Assembly (NCBI GenBank): GCA_034430425.1
Contig: DAOUEK010000083.1
Span: forward strand, 1 to 64,000
Source: WVZH01 sp034430425
GTDB taxonomy: Bacteria; Chloroflexota; Anaerolineae; Anaerolineales; E44-bin32
Length of the DNA stretch: 64,000 nucleotides
Direction of reading: 5' to 3'
Below, in pieces: positions 1 through 8,762 of this stretch. Position numbers and translations under genes: made by a program. The notes under the pieces were generated by a model. That model made no database searches and was not told the DNA's origin. It worked only from the letters and a program-made list of their open reading frames with translations. The number at the start of each line of letters is the position of its first letter. Position 1 is the stretch's first letter.

Positions 1-47
1 TTGGGGATTACAACCTGAAATTTCGTTGAAACCGTCGCCCTTTCCAT
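1..47 (-). CDS. AbrB/MazE/SpoVT-family antitoxin, N-terminus only (runs off window)
   Basis: On the minus strand an ATG at 47-45 follows AGGAGAATGGT, a good ribosome-binding site at 7 nt spacing. It opens a frame reading MERATVSTKFQVVIP before the window ends. The stretch TVSTKFQVVIP is the hallmark first strand and turn of the swapped-hairpin AbrB/MazE/SpoVT DNA-binding domain. Such proteins are usually antitoxins or transition-state regulators that bind their own promoter. A toxin gene would be expected just outside the window. The gene diverges from the integron-type integrase at 335, the position of a first cassette. Only 15 residues are visible, so the family is supported but the partner toxin is inferred. 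Confidence 0.7.
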   Translation of the reverse strand, partial: MERATVSTKFQVVIP

Positions 48-85
48 ACCATTCTCCTATCGTTGGCGTATTCGTATTACGTTTT

Positions 86-91
86 ATTATA
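86..91 (-). promoter_or_regulatory. Candidate -10 element for the AbrB-type gene
   Basis: Read on the minus strand this is TATAAT, about 40 nt upstream of the antitoxin ATG. No good -35 hexamer lies at 16-18 nt. In an integron layout this interval would also be where a cassette promoter or attI lies. It is suggestive only. Confidence 0.35.
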
Positions 92-334
92 CAATAAATC
101 CCCCCTTTAAGTAGAAAAAACTAGCACGGGCAGGCTAACTATTAATTAGACTTCAAACCCGCTCCCTATTTGCACTTTTCAGTATAATCTCATGCTAATA
201 AGCTGGATATCCCCCCTTCAGGGAATGGAAACGAGCGAAAAGGCGTGCTAAGATGAAAATAAAGTTTTTATGCTTGCACCTTCGCATAGCATACAATGAT
301 ATACGCGCTTATTCAAGCACCCAGGGGGATCTAC

Positions 335-1300
335 ATGAACCGCACACAAACCTCGCTGATCGAAGAAGTGCGCCGGACGCTGCAGCGCAAACACTATTCC
401 AGCCGAACCCAGAATACTTACCTGCGCTGGATCAGGCGCTTCCTGCGTTTCCATAATCTCAAACACCCTCGCAGCATGGGAAAAAACGAAATCGAAGCTT
501 ATCTCAACTACCTGGCCATCGATCGCAAGGTCTCCGCTTCCACCCAAAACCAGGCCTTCAGCGCAATTCTCTTCCTCTTCCGTACCGTTCTCGGACAGGA
601 AGTCACCGAACCCATCCAACCCCTGCGCGCCCGCCGACCCCAACGCCTGCCTACCGTCCTGTCCAAATCCGAAGCACGTACTGTGCTCGAATGCCTCCAG
701 GGAGTCCAGCAGCTCATGGCCCAATTGCTCTACGGCAGCGGTCTTCGCCTCATGGAGTGCGTCCATCTGCGCATCAAAGATATCGACTTCGAACAAAACC
801 AGATCATCGTACGCGACGGTAAAGGCGCCAAAGACCGCCTTACCATCCTCCCCACCGCTTTGGCCTCCCCCCTGATCACCCACCTCGCCCGCGTCCGGCA
901 TACCTTCGATATGGATCTCGCCGACGGGCTCGGTGAGGTCTACCTGCCTTTCGCACTGGCCGTGAAATACCCCAACGCCGCCAAAGCCTGGCACTGGCAG
1001 TACGCTTTTCCCGCTACGCGTATCTCTAAAGATCCCCAGACCGGACACCTGCGCCGCCATCACGTCCACCCCAGCACCCTGCAGCGCGCCGTCAAACATG
1101 CCGCCAAAACCGCCAGACTCAATAAACCCATCACCTGCCACACATTCCGCCACAGCTTTGCCACTCACCTGCTCGAAAACGGCTACGATATCCGCACCGT
1201 CCAGGAGCTGCTCGGACATAAAGATGTAAAAACGACGATGATCTACACCCATGTGCTCAAGCGCGGTGGTCTCGCCGTTCGCAGCCCGCTCGATTCTTGA
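335..1300 (+). CDS. intI: Integron-type site-specific tyrosine recombinase (IntI-like)
   Basis: A 321-residue tyrosine recombinase with an N-terminal SAM-like core-binding domain (about residues 1-90) and a C-terminal catalytic domain. The catalytic set is visible: Arg in GSGLRLME, Lys in DGKGAKDR, His/Arg in CHTFRHSFATHLL, His in LLGHKDV and the nucleophile Tyr in TTMIYTHV. Between the Lys and the HxxR box sits the extra segment typical of integron integrases (LAVKYPNAAKAWHWQYAFPA, then RRHH), and the tail GGLAVRSPLD matches IntI ends. These mark it as IntI rather than XerC/D. The start at 335 is preferred over an upstream ATG at 296 because AGGGGGA lies 7 nt before it. It should excise and insert gene cassettes at attI/attC sites, but no proven attC or attI was found in the 334 bases upstream. 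Confidence 0.9.
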   Translation: MNRTQTSLIEEVRRTLQRKHYSSRTQNTYLRWIRRFLRFHNLKHPRSMGKNEIEAYLNYLAIDRKVSASTQNQAFSAILFLFRTVLGQEVTEPIQPLRARRPQRLPTVLSKSEARTVLECLQGVQQLMAQLLYGSGLRLMECVHLRIKDIDFEQNQIIVRDGKGAKDRLTILPTALASPLITHLARVRHTFDMDLADGLGEVYLPFALAVKYPNAAKAWHWQYAFPATRISKDPQTGHLRRHHVHPSTLQRAVKHAAKTARLNKPITCHTFRHSFATHLLENGYDIRTVQELLGHKDVKTTMIYTHVLKRGGLAVRSPLDS

Positions 1301-1411
1301 TAGTTTATATCTCTGCAGATCTTGGCGAAGACCTCTGTCAATTCTTTCGATTGCCCTTTTTCGGATTCGGCTATGATTTTTATGATCTTTAAACCGATAT
1401 CTCGATCAGCC

Positions 1412-2122
1412 TCAGTACGATCGTTTGCCTGAAGCCAACTGCTGCCGCAGATACATGCCAGGCTGTATATACCCGCTTATTATCGTTAGAACAGGGTCTC
1501 CGCTGATTTCCCATTCGCCGTCCATTTTCTCTAAATGATATACAGCTTCTCTGACGTAAAGGTCATGAACGAAGGTATAGATCCTGGAATATGCGCTGGT
1601 TTTTCCGGGGAAATTGATTTCGTTCAATACAATGATGGCGCCATCCAGGATCGTGCCTGTACAGCATTCTTCCCGAGGCGCTTCGCTTTCATCGTTGATC
1701 CATTGAATACTTACCGCGTAATCCGAAAAGTACGCCTCGATCTCCATTCTGATGCTTGGCGTTGTCCCCTCATCAGCAATAATGTAGAAGCTGCCGTACC
1801 CTGGGAGTGTCGTTCGATCATGATCGTTGTCGTGGATATCTGCAATCAACGAAATATAAATCGCGGCTTTTTCTTCATCAGGAATGGAATACAGAATGCC
1901 ATCCAGGTTGATATAGGACACTACTGGAACCCCGTAAAGCAGATAAAATAGATCCTCCCCGGGCAGCCACAACCAACAAGCTGCGTGCAATAACACTACC
2001 AATATCAAGATTAAACCGCATGAGCCGATTGCCTTTTTTGCGGAACGATTCTTCCCAGAACCCATCTCGTTTGAGTCACCGAGGGGGCTGCCACTTTCGT
2101 GATCATCAGTATCGATTCTCAT
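1412..2122 (-). CDS. Hypothetical single-pass membrane protein
   Basis: About 236 residues. An acidic, low-complexity N-terminus is followed by one hydrophobic segment (LILILVVLLHAACWLWL) and an extracytoplasmic domain of about 180 residues with no motif I recognise. It is the last gene of the minus-strand run and follows the zinc-ribbon gene directly. The start is uncertain. ATG codons at 2170 and 2143 would overlap the upstream gene, while the ATG at 2122 lies just past its stop and is chosen here, although its AAGGA is unusually close. No function can be assigned. Confidence 0.6.
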   Translation of the reverse strand: MRIDTDDHESGSPLGDSNEMGSGKNRSAKKAIGSCGLILILVVLLHAACWLWLPGEDLFYLLYGVPVVSYINLDGILYSIPDEEKAAIYISLIADIHDNDHDRTTLPGYGSFYIIADEGTTPSIRMEIEAYFSDYAVSIQWINDESEAPREECCTGTILDGAIIVLNEINFPGKTSAYSRIYTFVHDLYVREAVYHLEKMDGEWEISGDPVLTIISGYIQPGMYLRQQLASGKRSY

Positions 2123-2126
2123 TCCT

Positions 2127-2348
2127 TCATCCGCTTTCCCCATTAAGAAGCGAGGCTCGGCCGCTTCCATCGCACTTCAAACAATCTGATTTTCCCAGGT
2201 GCGCCCGCTCGATTTGCCCCGTCCCCTCACACATGGCGCATTTGCCGGTCACCGCTTCGTAGCACGCCTCACAGTAGCCTTCGAGCGGCAGCGGTTGACC
2301 CTCGACGTAAAACATCCTCCGCTGGCAGCGCTTACATTCCCGCCACAT
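2127..2348 (-). CDS. Small zinc-ribbon protein
   Basis: A 73-residue protein dominated by four CxxC pairs: CKRC, CEAC, CAMC and CLKC. The spacing suggests two zinc-binding ribbons of the kind found in DnaJ-like or double-zinc-ribbon proteins. The ATG at 2348 overlaps the stop of the upstream peptidase gene (TGATG) with GGAGG 4 nt before it, so the two are probably translationally coupled. Its partner is unknown; zinc-ribbon proteins of this size commonly bind nucleic acid or protein. Confidence 0.65.
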   Translation of the reverse strand: MWRECKRCQRRMFYVEGQPLPLEGYCEACYEAVTGKCAMCEGTGQIERAHLGKSDCLKCDGSGRASLLNGESG

Positions 2349-3043
2349 CATCCCTCCACCCAGGCGGGCACGTACTTCCATGCTTCCCGCAGCGCTTTCC
2401 GCCTGGCGGCGTAGCGCGGTTCGTGTTCCGCGACCAGCGCCCAGAACTTCTTCGAATGATTCAAATACACCGTGTGACACAGTTCATGCAGCAGCACGTA
2501 GCGCACCAGATCCTCGGGCAGGAAAAGCAGCTTCATGTTCAGGTTGATGTTCTTTTTCTCCGAGCAGCTGCCCCAGCGCGTGCGCTGTGCTTTGATGAAA
2601 ATCCGCCGCACGCGGAATCCGTTCTCCTCCGCCAAATGACGCAGCCAGGGTTTCAAATGCCGCTGCGCCTTGCGCCGCAGCCAGCGCCGCAGCGCAGCCT
2701 GGACGTTCTCGAGATCGCCATCAGGGATCCATAAACAGTTGCCCGTTCGTTCGAGCACCCGCCGCGACTCGCCTGCCCGGTATTCAACCCGCCATACCTC
2801 CTCAATCCCCCGCAGATCGATTTGTCCCGGCACCGGATCATGCGGCGCCAGTCTCTGCTGTTCCGCATACTGCCTGGATACTTTCTCGATCCAGCTGCGT
2901 TTCTTTTCCAGCAACGCGGGGATACGCTTCTGGTCAAAGCCCTTGGGCACCACCACCACCAACCCGTCCCGCAGGGACATCTGCAGCCGGGCGTATTTGG
3001 CGCGTTTGCTCACGCGCAGTGTGTATTCCTGCTCAATCGTCAA
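2348..3043 (-). CDS. YgjP/DUF45-family zinc metallopeptidase
   Basis: 231 residues with the C-terminal YgjP-like (DUF45) domain. RWGSCSEKKNINLNMKLLFLP is followed by the zinc-binding HELCH (about residues 188-192) and LNHSKKFW, whose His is the third ligand. The N-terminal part carries the usual charged strand-rich region. Translation starts at TTG, with GAGGG 6 nt upstream. It is a cytoplasmic putative protease often found next to restriction or housekeeping genes; its substrate is unknown. The gene follows the MocA-like gene by 12 nt and overlaps the zinc-ribbon gene. Confidence 0.85.
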   Translation of the reverse strand: MTIEQEYTLRVSKRAKYARLQMSLRDGLVVVVPKGFDQKRIPALLEKKRSWIEKVSRQYAEQQRLAPHDPVPGQIDLRGIEEVWRVEYRAGESRRVLERTGNCLWIPDGDLENVQAALRRWLRRKAQRHLKPWLRHLAEENGFRVRRIFIKAQRTRWGSCSEKKNINLNMKLLFLPEDLVRYVLLHELCHTVYLNHSKKFWALVAEHEPRYAARRKALREAWKYVPAWVEG

Positions 3044-3055
3044 ACTGGGCCCTCA

Positions 3056-3670
3056 TCAATCCCGCTCGTTATCCCCCAGCAGGTGTTCATAGTCTTCCGG
3101 GTTGTCGATGTCCTGCAGGATCGAATCGTCCCAATCGACCCATATTGTCGGCAGCGAACCAATCAACGCACGGCCGCCTCGATCTCCCTCCACGGCTAAC
3201 AAATCCGCGTAGGCCGCCTGTGTGAAGAGCACCGGATTGCCGCGCCGTTCCCCCACGCGCGGAGCAGCAATGACTGCATCACTTTCTACATACGCATCCA
3301 CCAGGGCACGCACCAGCGCCGCTTCTACCATGGGCATGTCGGCCAGCAGCATCACCACCGCCTCGGAGCGATCGCGCACCGCCTCCAAACCGGCCTGCAT
3401 CGACGAGCTTTGCCCACGCACCCAATCGGGATTGTCGACGAATTCGACGGGTTCTCCCGCCAGTTCCTTGCGAACTTCATCCCCACTCGCACCGGTCACC
3501 ACAACCACCGGATTCAAACCACCTTCCAGCGCGACGCGGACCGCATACCAGACCAGGGCCTTGCCCTGCCAGCGTACCAGCTGCTTCAGTTCCGGGAAAC
3601 GCTTCGAATCACCCGCTGCCAGGATCACTCCTGCAACCCTGGAACTATCCCGCTGAATTGGATCACGCAT
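3056..3670 (-). CDS. mocA: MocA-like molybdenum cofactor nucleotidyltransferase
   Basis: A 204-residue NTP-transferase. The nucleotide-binding signature LAAGDSKRF lies near residue 18 and the metal-binding LADMPMVE near residue 109. The family (MocA/MobA-like) transfers CMP or GMP to molybdopterin; MocA makes the cytosine dinucleotide used by xanthine-dehydrogenase-type enzymes. Its position 30 nt downstream of a molybdenum hydroxylase gene supports MocA over MobA or an unrelated sugar nucleotidyltransferase. In E. coli mocA likewise sits in the purine (yge-yqe-ssnA) cluster. Confidence 0.8.
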   Translation of the reverse strand: MRDPIQRDSSRVAGVILAAGDSKRFPELKQLVRWQGKALVWYAVRVALEGGLNPVVVVTGASGDEVRKELAGEPVEFVDNPDWVRGQSSSMQAGLEAVRDRSEAVVMLLADMPMVEAALVRALVDAYVESDAVIAAPRVGERRGNPVLFTQAAYADLLAVEGDRGGRALIGSLPTIWVDWDDSILQDIDNPEDYEHLLGDNERD

Positions 3671-3700
3671 GCCAGCCCTTCCTGCACGCCAGATCGAAAA

Positions 3701-5923
3701 TCATCCCTTTTCGGATAAGTACCCCAGCACGCGTTCCGGCGTCAAAGGGAATTCATCGATCCACACCCCGGTAGCGTCCTTCACCGCCGCGGCGATCGCC
3801 GCTGCAAGGGGGATGTAGGGCATCTCCCCCATCCCGCGTGCTCCCCAGGGACCGATGGGATCGGCCGTTTCGATAATGATGGAATCGATCTTTTCGGGGA
3901 TGTCCCGCACCGTGGGGATCAAATACGTCGATAGCTGCCCGGTCTGCACGTAGCCGCCCGCCTGCTGAAAATCTTCCAGCAGTGCGTAGCCGCTGGCCTG
4001 CACGACGGCGCCTTCGATCTGCCCCCGGACGCCCTGCGGATTCACCGCTCTGCCCACATCGTTGGCGCAGATCACCTCCACCAGTCGCACCTGGCCGGAT
4101 TCAATATCAACTTCCACGCAGGCGATTTCCGCCACGTAGCCGTAAGCGAAGTTGGGGTTGCATTCACCGGTTTCCGCATCATACGGGGTCGTTGCCGGCG
4201 GGCGGTATTGATACTCCGCCACAGCCGGACGTTCTTCCGCCCCCCATTTCTCCAAAGCCGCCGCCACGGCGCCGTGGATCGAATTCCCCGACATAAAAGT
4301 CAAACGCGAAGCGGAAGCCGAGCCCGAATCTCCGGAAGTGGCTGTGTCGGAAACAACCATACGCACTTTCTCGAGCGGCAGGCCGGCAGCATCCGCCGCC
4401 ATCTGCGCCATGACTGTATGCGAACCCTGTCCCACGTCCGCGCCGGCATGCCGCAGTACCAATTCCTCGATCTCCCTAGAACCATGCAGCTCCACAATCG
4501 CCGTGCACTGCTCCGGCGCGCCGAATGAAAAACCCACATTCTTATACCCGCAGGCGAATCCTACGCCGCGGCGAATATGCGCCTGGCCCCCATCCTCTTC
4601 CCCTTCGACCACCGCTCTCTTCCAACCCTGCTTCGTCTGCGTCCAGCCACCTCGTTCCGCACACTGCGCCACAACCTGGTCGATGCTGACACCTTTCGGC
4701 AGCGGTGTGCCAACCGAGAGACTCGATCCCTCGCGCAGTAAATTGCGCTCGCGCAGTTCGACAGGGTCGATGCCCAGCGCCTCCGCCAATTTATTCATCT
4801 GTCCTTCGGCCGCGAAGGCGCCCTGCGGTCCGCCGAAACCGCGGAAAGCGCCGCCCGGAATGTGATTCGTATACACCGAATAGGCGTCCACTTTCACGTT
4901 GGGAATATCATACGGGCCGGTACACATCAACGTGGCGTTCCCCAGCACCTTGGTCGAGGTGTAGGCATAGGCGCCGCCGTCCTGGATGACTTCCATCTCC
5001 GCCGCCAGGATTTTTCCTTCCCGGCTGGCGCCCCACTTGGAGCGCAGGATGAAAGCATGGCGTTTGTGGTGGCCGAGAATCGACTCCTCGCGAGACCAGA
5101 TGATCTTCACCGGCCGATCGATTCCGCGCTGATGCAGATGCTGCGCCGCCAGAGCGAGCACGATCTGCACGGACATGTCCTCCCGCCCGCCGAAAGCCCC
5201 GCCAATGGCGGGATAGATCACCCGCACCCAGTCGACAGGAAGGTCGAGCGCATGGGCAATCTGCTCCTGATCCTCATGAGTCCATTGACTGGCAACCTCC
5301 ACCGTGACGCGGCCTACATCATCGATGTAGCCCAATCCGGCTTCAGGCTGCAGGTAAGCATGTTCCTGCACCGGCGTGTGGTACTCCGCCTCGACGACCA
5401 CATCCGCGGCTTCGAATCCCGCTGCAGCATCACCTCTGCAGATGCGGTAATGGCAAAAGACATTGTCCTCACGCTCCGGATGCAGCAGCACGTCCTGCGA
5501 CTGCATCGCCTGAAGCACATCGGTTACCACCGGCAGGTCTTCGTAATCGACTTCGATCAACTTAATCGCTTCCGCAGCGATCGCTTCGCTTTCCGCCACG
5601 ACCAGCGCCACCTGGTCCCCAACGAAACGGACCCGGTCGCAGTGCGGTTTCGATGAACCCGGTCCGCAGAGAACCGGCTGGTCGGGCAGGATCAAGCCGT
5701 ACTCGTTCACCGGCACATCTTTCGCCGTGAGAACGGCAAGCACTCCCGGAAACGCTTCCGCGGCAGCTGTATCCACACGCCGCACGATGGCATGTGGCCT
5801 TCCGGCAAACAGAATCTTCATATACGCTTGATCGGGACGGTTGACATCACCGGGGAAGAGGGTTTCCCCCGTCACCTTACCGCGAGCATCGAGTTTGGGA
5901 ACAGATTTGCCGATCACCGCCAT
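3701..5923 (-). CDS. Xanthine dehydrogenase-family molybdopterin-binding subunit
   Basis: 740 residues, the usual length of a stand-alone large subunit (XdhA/CoxL type). It starts GKSVPKLDARGKVTGET, the typical N-terminus. It contains GGAFGGREDM and AFRGFGGPQG, the xanthine-dehydrogenase variety of the cofactor loop. The catalytic glutamate lies in ARGMGEMPYIPL near the C-terminus. It should hydroxylate a purine or other N-heterocycle using water. Its electron-transfer partner is probably the FAD/2Fe-2S fusion at 6425, with a small membrane protein gene between them. The exact substrate cannot be read from the sequence; purines are favoured by the surrounding deaminases. Confidence 0.88.
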   Translation of the reverse strand: MAVIGKSVPKLDARGKVTGETLFPGDVNRPDQAYMKILFAGRPHAIVRRVDTAAAEAFPGVLAVLTAKDVPVNEYGLILPDQPVLCGPGSSKPHCDRVRFVGDQVALVVAESEAIAAEAIKLIEVDYEDLPVVTDVLQAMQSQDVLLHPEREDNVFCHYRICRGDAAAGFEAADVVVEAEYHTPVQEHAYLQPEAGLGYIDDVGRVTVEVASQWTHEDQEQIAHALDLPVDWVRVIYPAIGGAFGGREDMSVQIVLALAAQHLHQRGIDRPVKIIWSREESILGHHKRHAFILRSKWGASREGKILAAEMEVIQDGGAYAYTSTKVLGNATLMCTGPYDIPNVKVDAYSVYTNHIPGGAFRGFGGPQGAFAAEGQMNKLAEALGIDPVELRERNLLREGSSLSVGTPLPKGVSIDQVVAQCAERGGWTQTKQGWKRAVVEGEEDGGQAHIRRGVGFACGYKNVGFSFGAPEQCTAIVELHGSREIEELVLRHAGADVGQGSHTVMAQMAADAAGLPLEKVRMVVSDTATSGDSGSASASRLTFMSGNSIHGAVAAALEKWGAEERPAVAEYQYRPPATTPYDAETGECNPNFAYGYVAEIACVEVDIESGQVRLVEVICANDVGRAVNPQGVRGQIEGAVVQASGYALLEDFQQAGGYVQTGQLSTYLIPTVRDIPEKIDSIIIETADPIGPWGARGMGEMPYIPLAAAIAAAVKDATGVWIDEFPLTPERVLGYLSEKG

Positions 5924-5999
5924 AAATATGCCTCAACACCCATGAAATTATTCCATACCAAGTCTCGACCGCTGCACTGTGCGCTGCGTGAAGCCCCTC

Positions 6000-6368
6000 T
6001 CAGAAACCGCGGCCGATCTTTGGATCACCTTTACGAATTGGAGGCGAGTCCGTCTCTTTCGGCTTTTTGGGAAACAGCACAGCCCAGATGATGCTCAGGA
6101 TCGTGTAGCCTAACATTATAAACAGAATCGAGATCACGATTTGGACAAAAACGCCATCCGGTAAAAACGGCGCGAAAGCAGGGCGCATCACCTCCGCGGG
6201 GATATTTATTATTCCCTCCCTGAGAAACCAGCCGGAGAAGACGTAGGCGATGGCTCCCAGGATGGCGAGCAAAATGCAGCCGACTCCACGCCATACCGGA
6301 TTCATTCGTTTCGCCTTTTCGCGCTCTTCATAGAATTTCCGATCGGACCACATACTGCCTCGACCCAT
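6000..6368 (-). CDS. Small two-helix membrane protein
   Basis: 122 residues with two hydrophobic segments (CILLAILGAIAYVFSGWFL near residue 31 and IVISILFIMLGYTILSIIWA near residue 77) and a basic, proline-rich tail. The start has an excellent AGGAGG. No family is recognised. It lies between the large subunit and the electron-transfer subunit of a molybdenum hydroxylase, so a role in anchoring or coupling the enzyme to the membrane is possible but unproven. Confidence 0.7.
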   Translation of the reverse strand: MGRGSMWSDRKFYEEREKAKRMNPVWRGVGCILLAILGAIAYVFSGWFLREGIINIPAEVMRPAFAPFLPDGVFVQIVISILFIMLGYTILSIIWAVLFPKKPKETDSPPIRKGDPKIGRGF

Positions 6369-6424
6369 TGCAGCCTCCTAAGCCTTTCGGCTAATGTCTT
6401 TCACGTAGATACCGCCTGCATATA

Positions 6425-7846
6425 TCAGGCCTCAGTATCTTGAGCGGCTTTATCGATCGCCGAGATGATCATGGAATAGCCCGTGCAGCGGCAAAGATTC
6501 CCCGTGATCGACTGGATTATTTCCGATTGCGTCGGATGCGGTCGTTCTTCCAAAAGCTTGACACCCGACATGATGAAACCGGGCGTGCAGTACCCGCACT
6601 GCACGGCGCCTTCGTCGATGAAAGCTTGCTGCACCGGATGCAGCTTCTCCCCCTGAGCGATCCCCTCAATCGTTACGATCTCCGCCCCATGTGCGCGCGG
6701 CGCTGGCACCAAACAGGCCATCACGGCGACTCCATCGAGAAAAACCGTACACGCGCCGCACTCCCCTTCCGCACAACCCTCTTTGGTACCGATTAGATTC
6801 GCCTCCTCACGAATCAACCGCAGGAGGGTCTTATTCTGACCTGTCTTAAAACGATAGGATTTGCCGTTGATCGTCGTCTCGATGGGCGTTTCCGCAGCAT
6901 GCGCGATCGAATTCGGAAGCCGTGAAGCAGCGGGCATCTCACTCGCGCCCCAGAGCATCACCGGGTGCTCGGGATAGTCCCGTCGTTCCTGATGATCCAC
7001 CAGATCGCGCAGTGCACGCACGATACAAACGCGCACCATTGTGCGACGATAATCCGCCGAGCCGCGCAGGTCGTCGATCGGCACCGCAGCCTGTCCGGCG
7101 AGTTCTCCGGCTTCATCGATAACAGACTGCGATAATTCCTTCCCGATGAGGAACGACTCCGCTTCAGAAGCATGGATCACCGTCGGCGCGACCGAGCCGA
7201 GGGTGATCGCCGCACCCGCAACCTTCGATTCTTCCAGTTCGAGTAACACCGCCGCGTTGACCACCGAGATCGCCTGCGCCCGGCGCAGCGCGAATTTCTG
7301 AAACGTACTGCGCACGTTCGCTTTCGGCGCGGCGAAGGCGATGTCCACGATCATCTCATCCTCGCGCAGCACCGTCTTGCGTACACCGGTGTAGAAATCC
7401 TTCAGCGCGACGGTCCGCTCTGCGGTGTGCGAACACAGGGTCAATCGTGCATCCAGCGCCATCAATGGCGGGATGGAATCGTTGGCCGGTGAAGCAGTTG
7501 CCAGATTGCCGGCGATCGTGCCCCGATTTCGAATCTGCGGCGCGCCAACCTGCCAGCAGGCCTGCGCCAGGGCGAAGGCGCGCTCGACGATCAACGCCGA
7601 TCCGGCACAGTGATTGTGCGTCACCAGCGGGCCCAGGTGAACCCAGCCGTCGTCATCGAGTCGAATCTCATCCAGCCCTGCAATGCGGCTGACATCGATC
7701 AGCGCGGTGATCTCCGCTCGCTGGCCGCGCTCGATTTCCAGCAGCAGATCGGTCCCACCGGCAACGATGCGCGCCGCTCCCGCGTGTTCGGCCAGAAACG
7801 CAAGCGCTTCATCCAATCTGATGGGTGCGAAATACCGTTCCCACAT
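6425..7846 (-). CDS. Molybdenum hydroxylase FAD-2Fe-2S fusion subunit
   Basis: 473 residues. The first ~280 form a CoxM/XdhB FAD-binding domain, with GGTDLLL near residue 31 and NRGTIAGNLATASPANDS near residue 107. After a linker comes a complete two-cluster 2Fe-2S domain (about 315-473) with CAEGECGACTV, then QCGYCTPGF and NLCRCTGY. The order FAD then 2Fe-2S is the reverse of the XdhA arrangement. It would pass electrons from the molybdenum subunit at 3701 to NAD+ or another acceptor. Confidence 0.88.
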   Translation of the reverse strand: MWERYFAPIRLDEALAFLAEHAGAARIVAGGTDLLLEIERGQRAEITALIDVSRIAGLDEIRLDDDGWVHLGPLVTHNHCAGSALIVERAFALAQACWQVGAPQIRNRGTIAGNLATASPANDSIPPLMALDARLTLCSHTAERTVALKDFYTGVRKTVLREDEMIVDIAFAAPKANVRSTFQKFALRRAQAISVVNAAVLLELEESKVAGAAITLGSVAPTVIHASEAESFLIGKELSQSVIDEAGELAGQAAVPIDDLRGSADYRRTMVRVCIVRALRDLVDHQERRDYPEHPVMLWGASEMPAASRLPNSIAHAAETPIETTINGKSYRFKTGQNKTLLRLIREEANLIGTKEGCAEGECGACTVFLDGVAVMACLVPAPRAHGAEIVTIEGIAQGEKLHPVQQAFIDEGAVQCGYCTPGFIMSGVKLLEERPHPTQSEIIQSITGNLCRCTGYSMIISAIDKAAQDTEA

Positions 7847-7897
7847 AATCTCGTTCGAACCTCTGCTACCTTGTTTTTACATGAAACCAGCAACTTG

Positions 7898-8716
7898 TTA
7901 TACTTCCGATTCTCTCACAAAATCCGGCGAATGCGCCATCCGCTCCCCCGTCCCGCCGCCGCGCAGCATGATGATCTGCGCCAGGATGCTCACCGCGATT
8001 TCCTCCGGCGTTTCGGCCTTTAGATCCAGGCCGATGGGAGAATTCACCCGCGCCAGTTCGGCCGCCGGGATCCCGCGCTCGATCATCTGCGCTGCGGTTG
8101 CTTCCCAACGCCGCGACGCTCCGATCACTCCGATGTAAGCCGCAGGGGAATCCAGCAGCGCAGGCAGCACCTGCAGATCGATCTCGAGATCGCGCGTGGT
8201 CATCACCACGTATGTTTCCTCATGGATCACCGTCGCCGCTGCGAAATCGGCCGGCTGACAAAGCATGCGCTCGTGTGCTTCCGGGACGGCCTCGGGAGTC
8301 GTGCACTCCACTCGATCGTCGATAACCACGACTTGAAATCCCAACCATGCCCCGAGATGGACGACGGCCTTGCCGACATGTCCCGTTCCGAAAACAACCA
8401 ATTTCGGACTGGGGTTCAATGCTTCTATGTAGATCTCCATTTCCCCGCGACACTCCCCATCTTCGGCGTCCCCCCAATCTTTGAAGGAGTACATGTGTAT
8501 GCGCGGTTTTCCATCTTCCAATACCTGCCGCGCCAATTGGATAACCCCCGCTTCCATCTCGCCGCCGCCGATGGTCCCTTCCCGTGTGCCGTCTGCGAGG
8601 ATCAACATTTTCGTCCCCGCGCTGCGGGGCACGGAACCACTTGTGCGAATCACGGTAGCGATAACGGCCCTACCCCCCTCGCGCTCCAACTTCGCCAGGC
8701 GCTCGAAGAATCCCAT
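7898..8716 (-). CDS. xdhC: XdhC/CoxI-family molybdenum hydroxylase maturation factor
   Basis: 272 residues. An N-terminal XdhC domain (TSGSVPRSAGTKMLI, then GTIGGGEMEA) is followed by a Rossmann domain beginning VVFGTGHVGKAVVHL near residue 133. XdhC proteins bind the molybdenum cofactor, help insert the terminal sulfido ligand and deliver it to xanthine-dehydrogenase-type enzymes. The segment usually containing CGG reads CRG here. The gene lies between the two hydroxylase gene sets and could serve both. GGAGG precedes the start. Confidence 0.85.
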   Translation of the reverse strand: MGFFERLAKLEREGGRAVIATVIRTSGSVPRSAGTKMLILADGTREGTIGGGEMEAGVIQLARQVLEDGKPRIHMYSFKDWGDAEDGECRGEMEIYIEALNPSPKLVVFGTGHVGKAVVHLGAWLGFQVVVIDDRVECTTPEAVPEAHERMLCQPADFAAATVIHEETYVVMTTRDLEIDLQVLPALLDSPAAYIGVIGASRRWEATAAQMIERGIPAAELARVNSPIGLDLKAETPEEIAVSILAQIIMLRGGGTGERMAHSPDFVRESEV

Positions 8717-8762
8717 TCAACCTCCGCTCATAAATCGGCTGCATGATTCAGCCAGATCGGGT

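Noticed and set aside
248..1252. Long open frame on the minus strand across the integrase gene
   Set aside because: Antisense shadow of intI; no ribosome site or family motif, whereas the plus frame has all catalytic residues.
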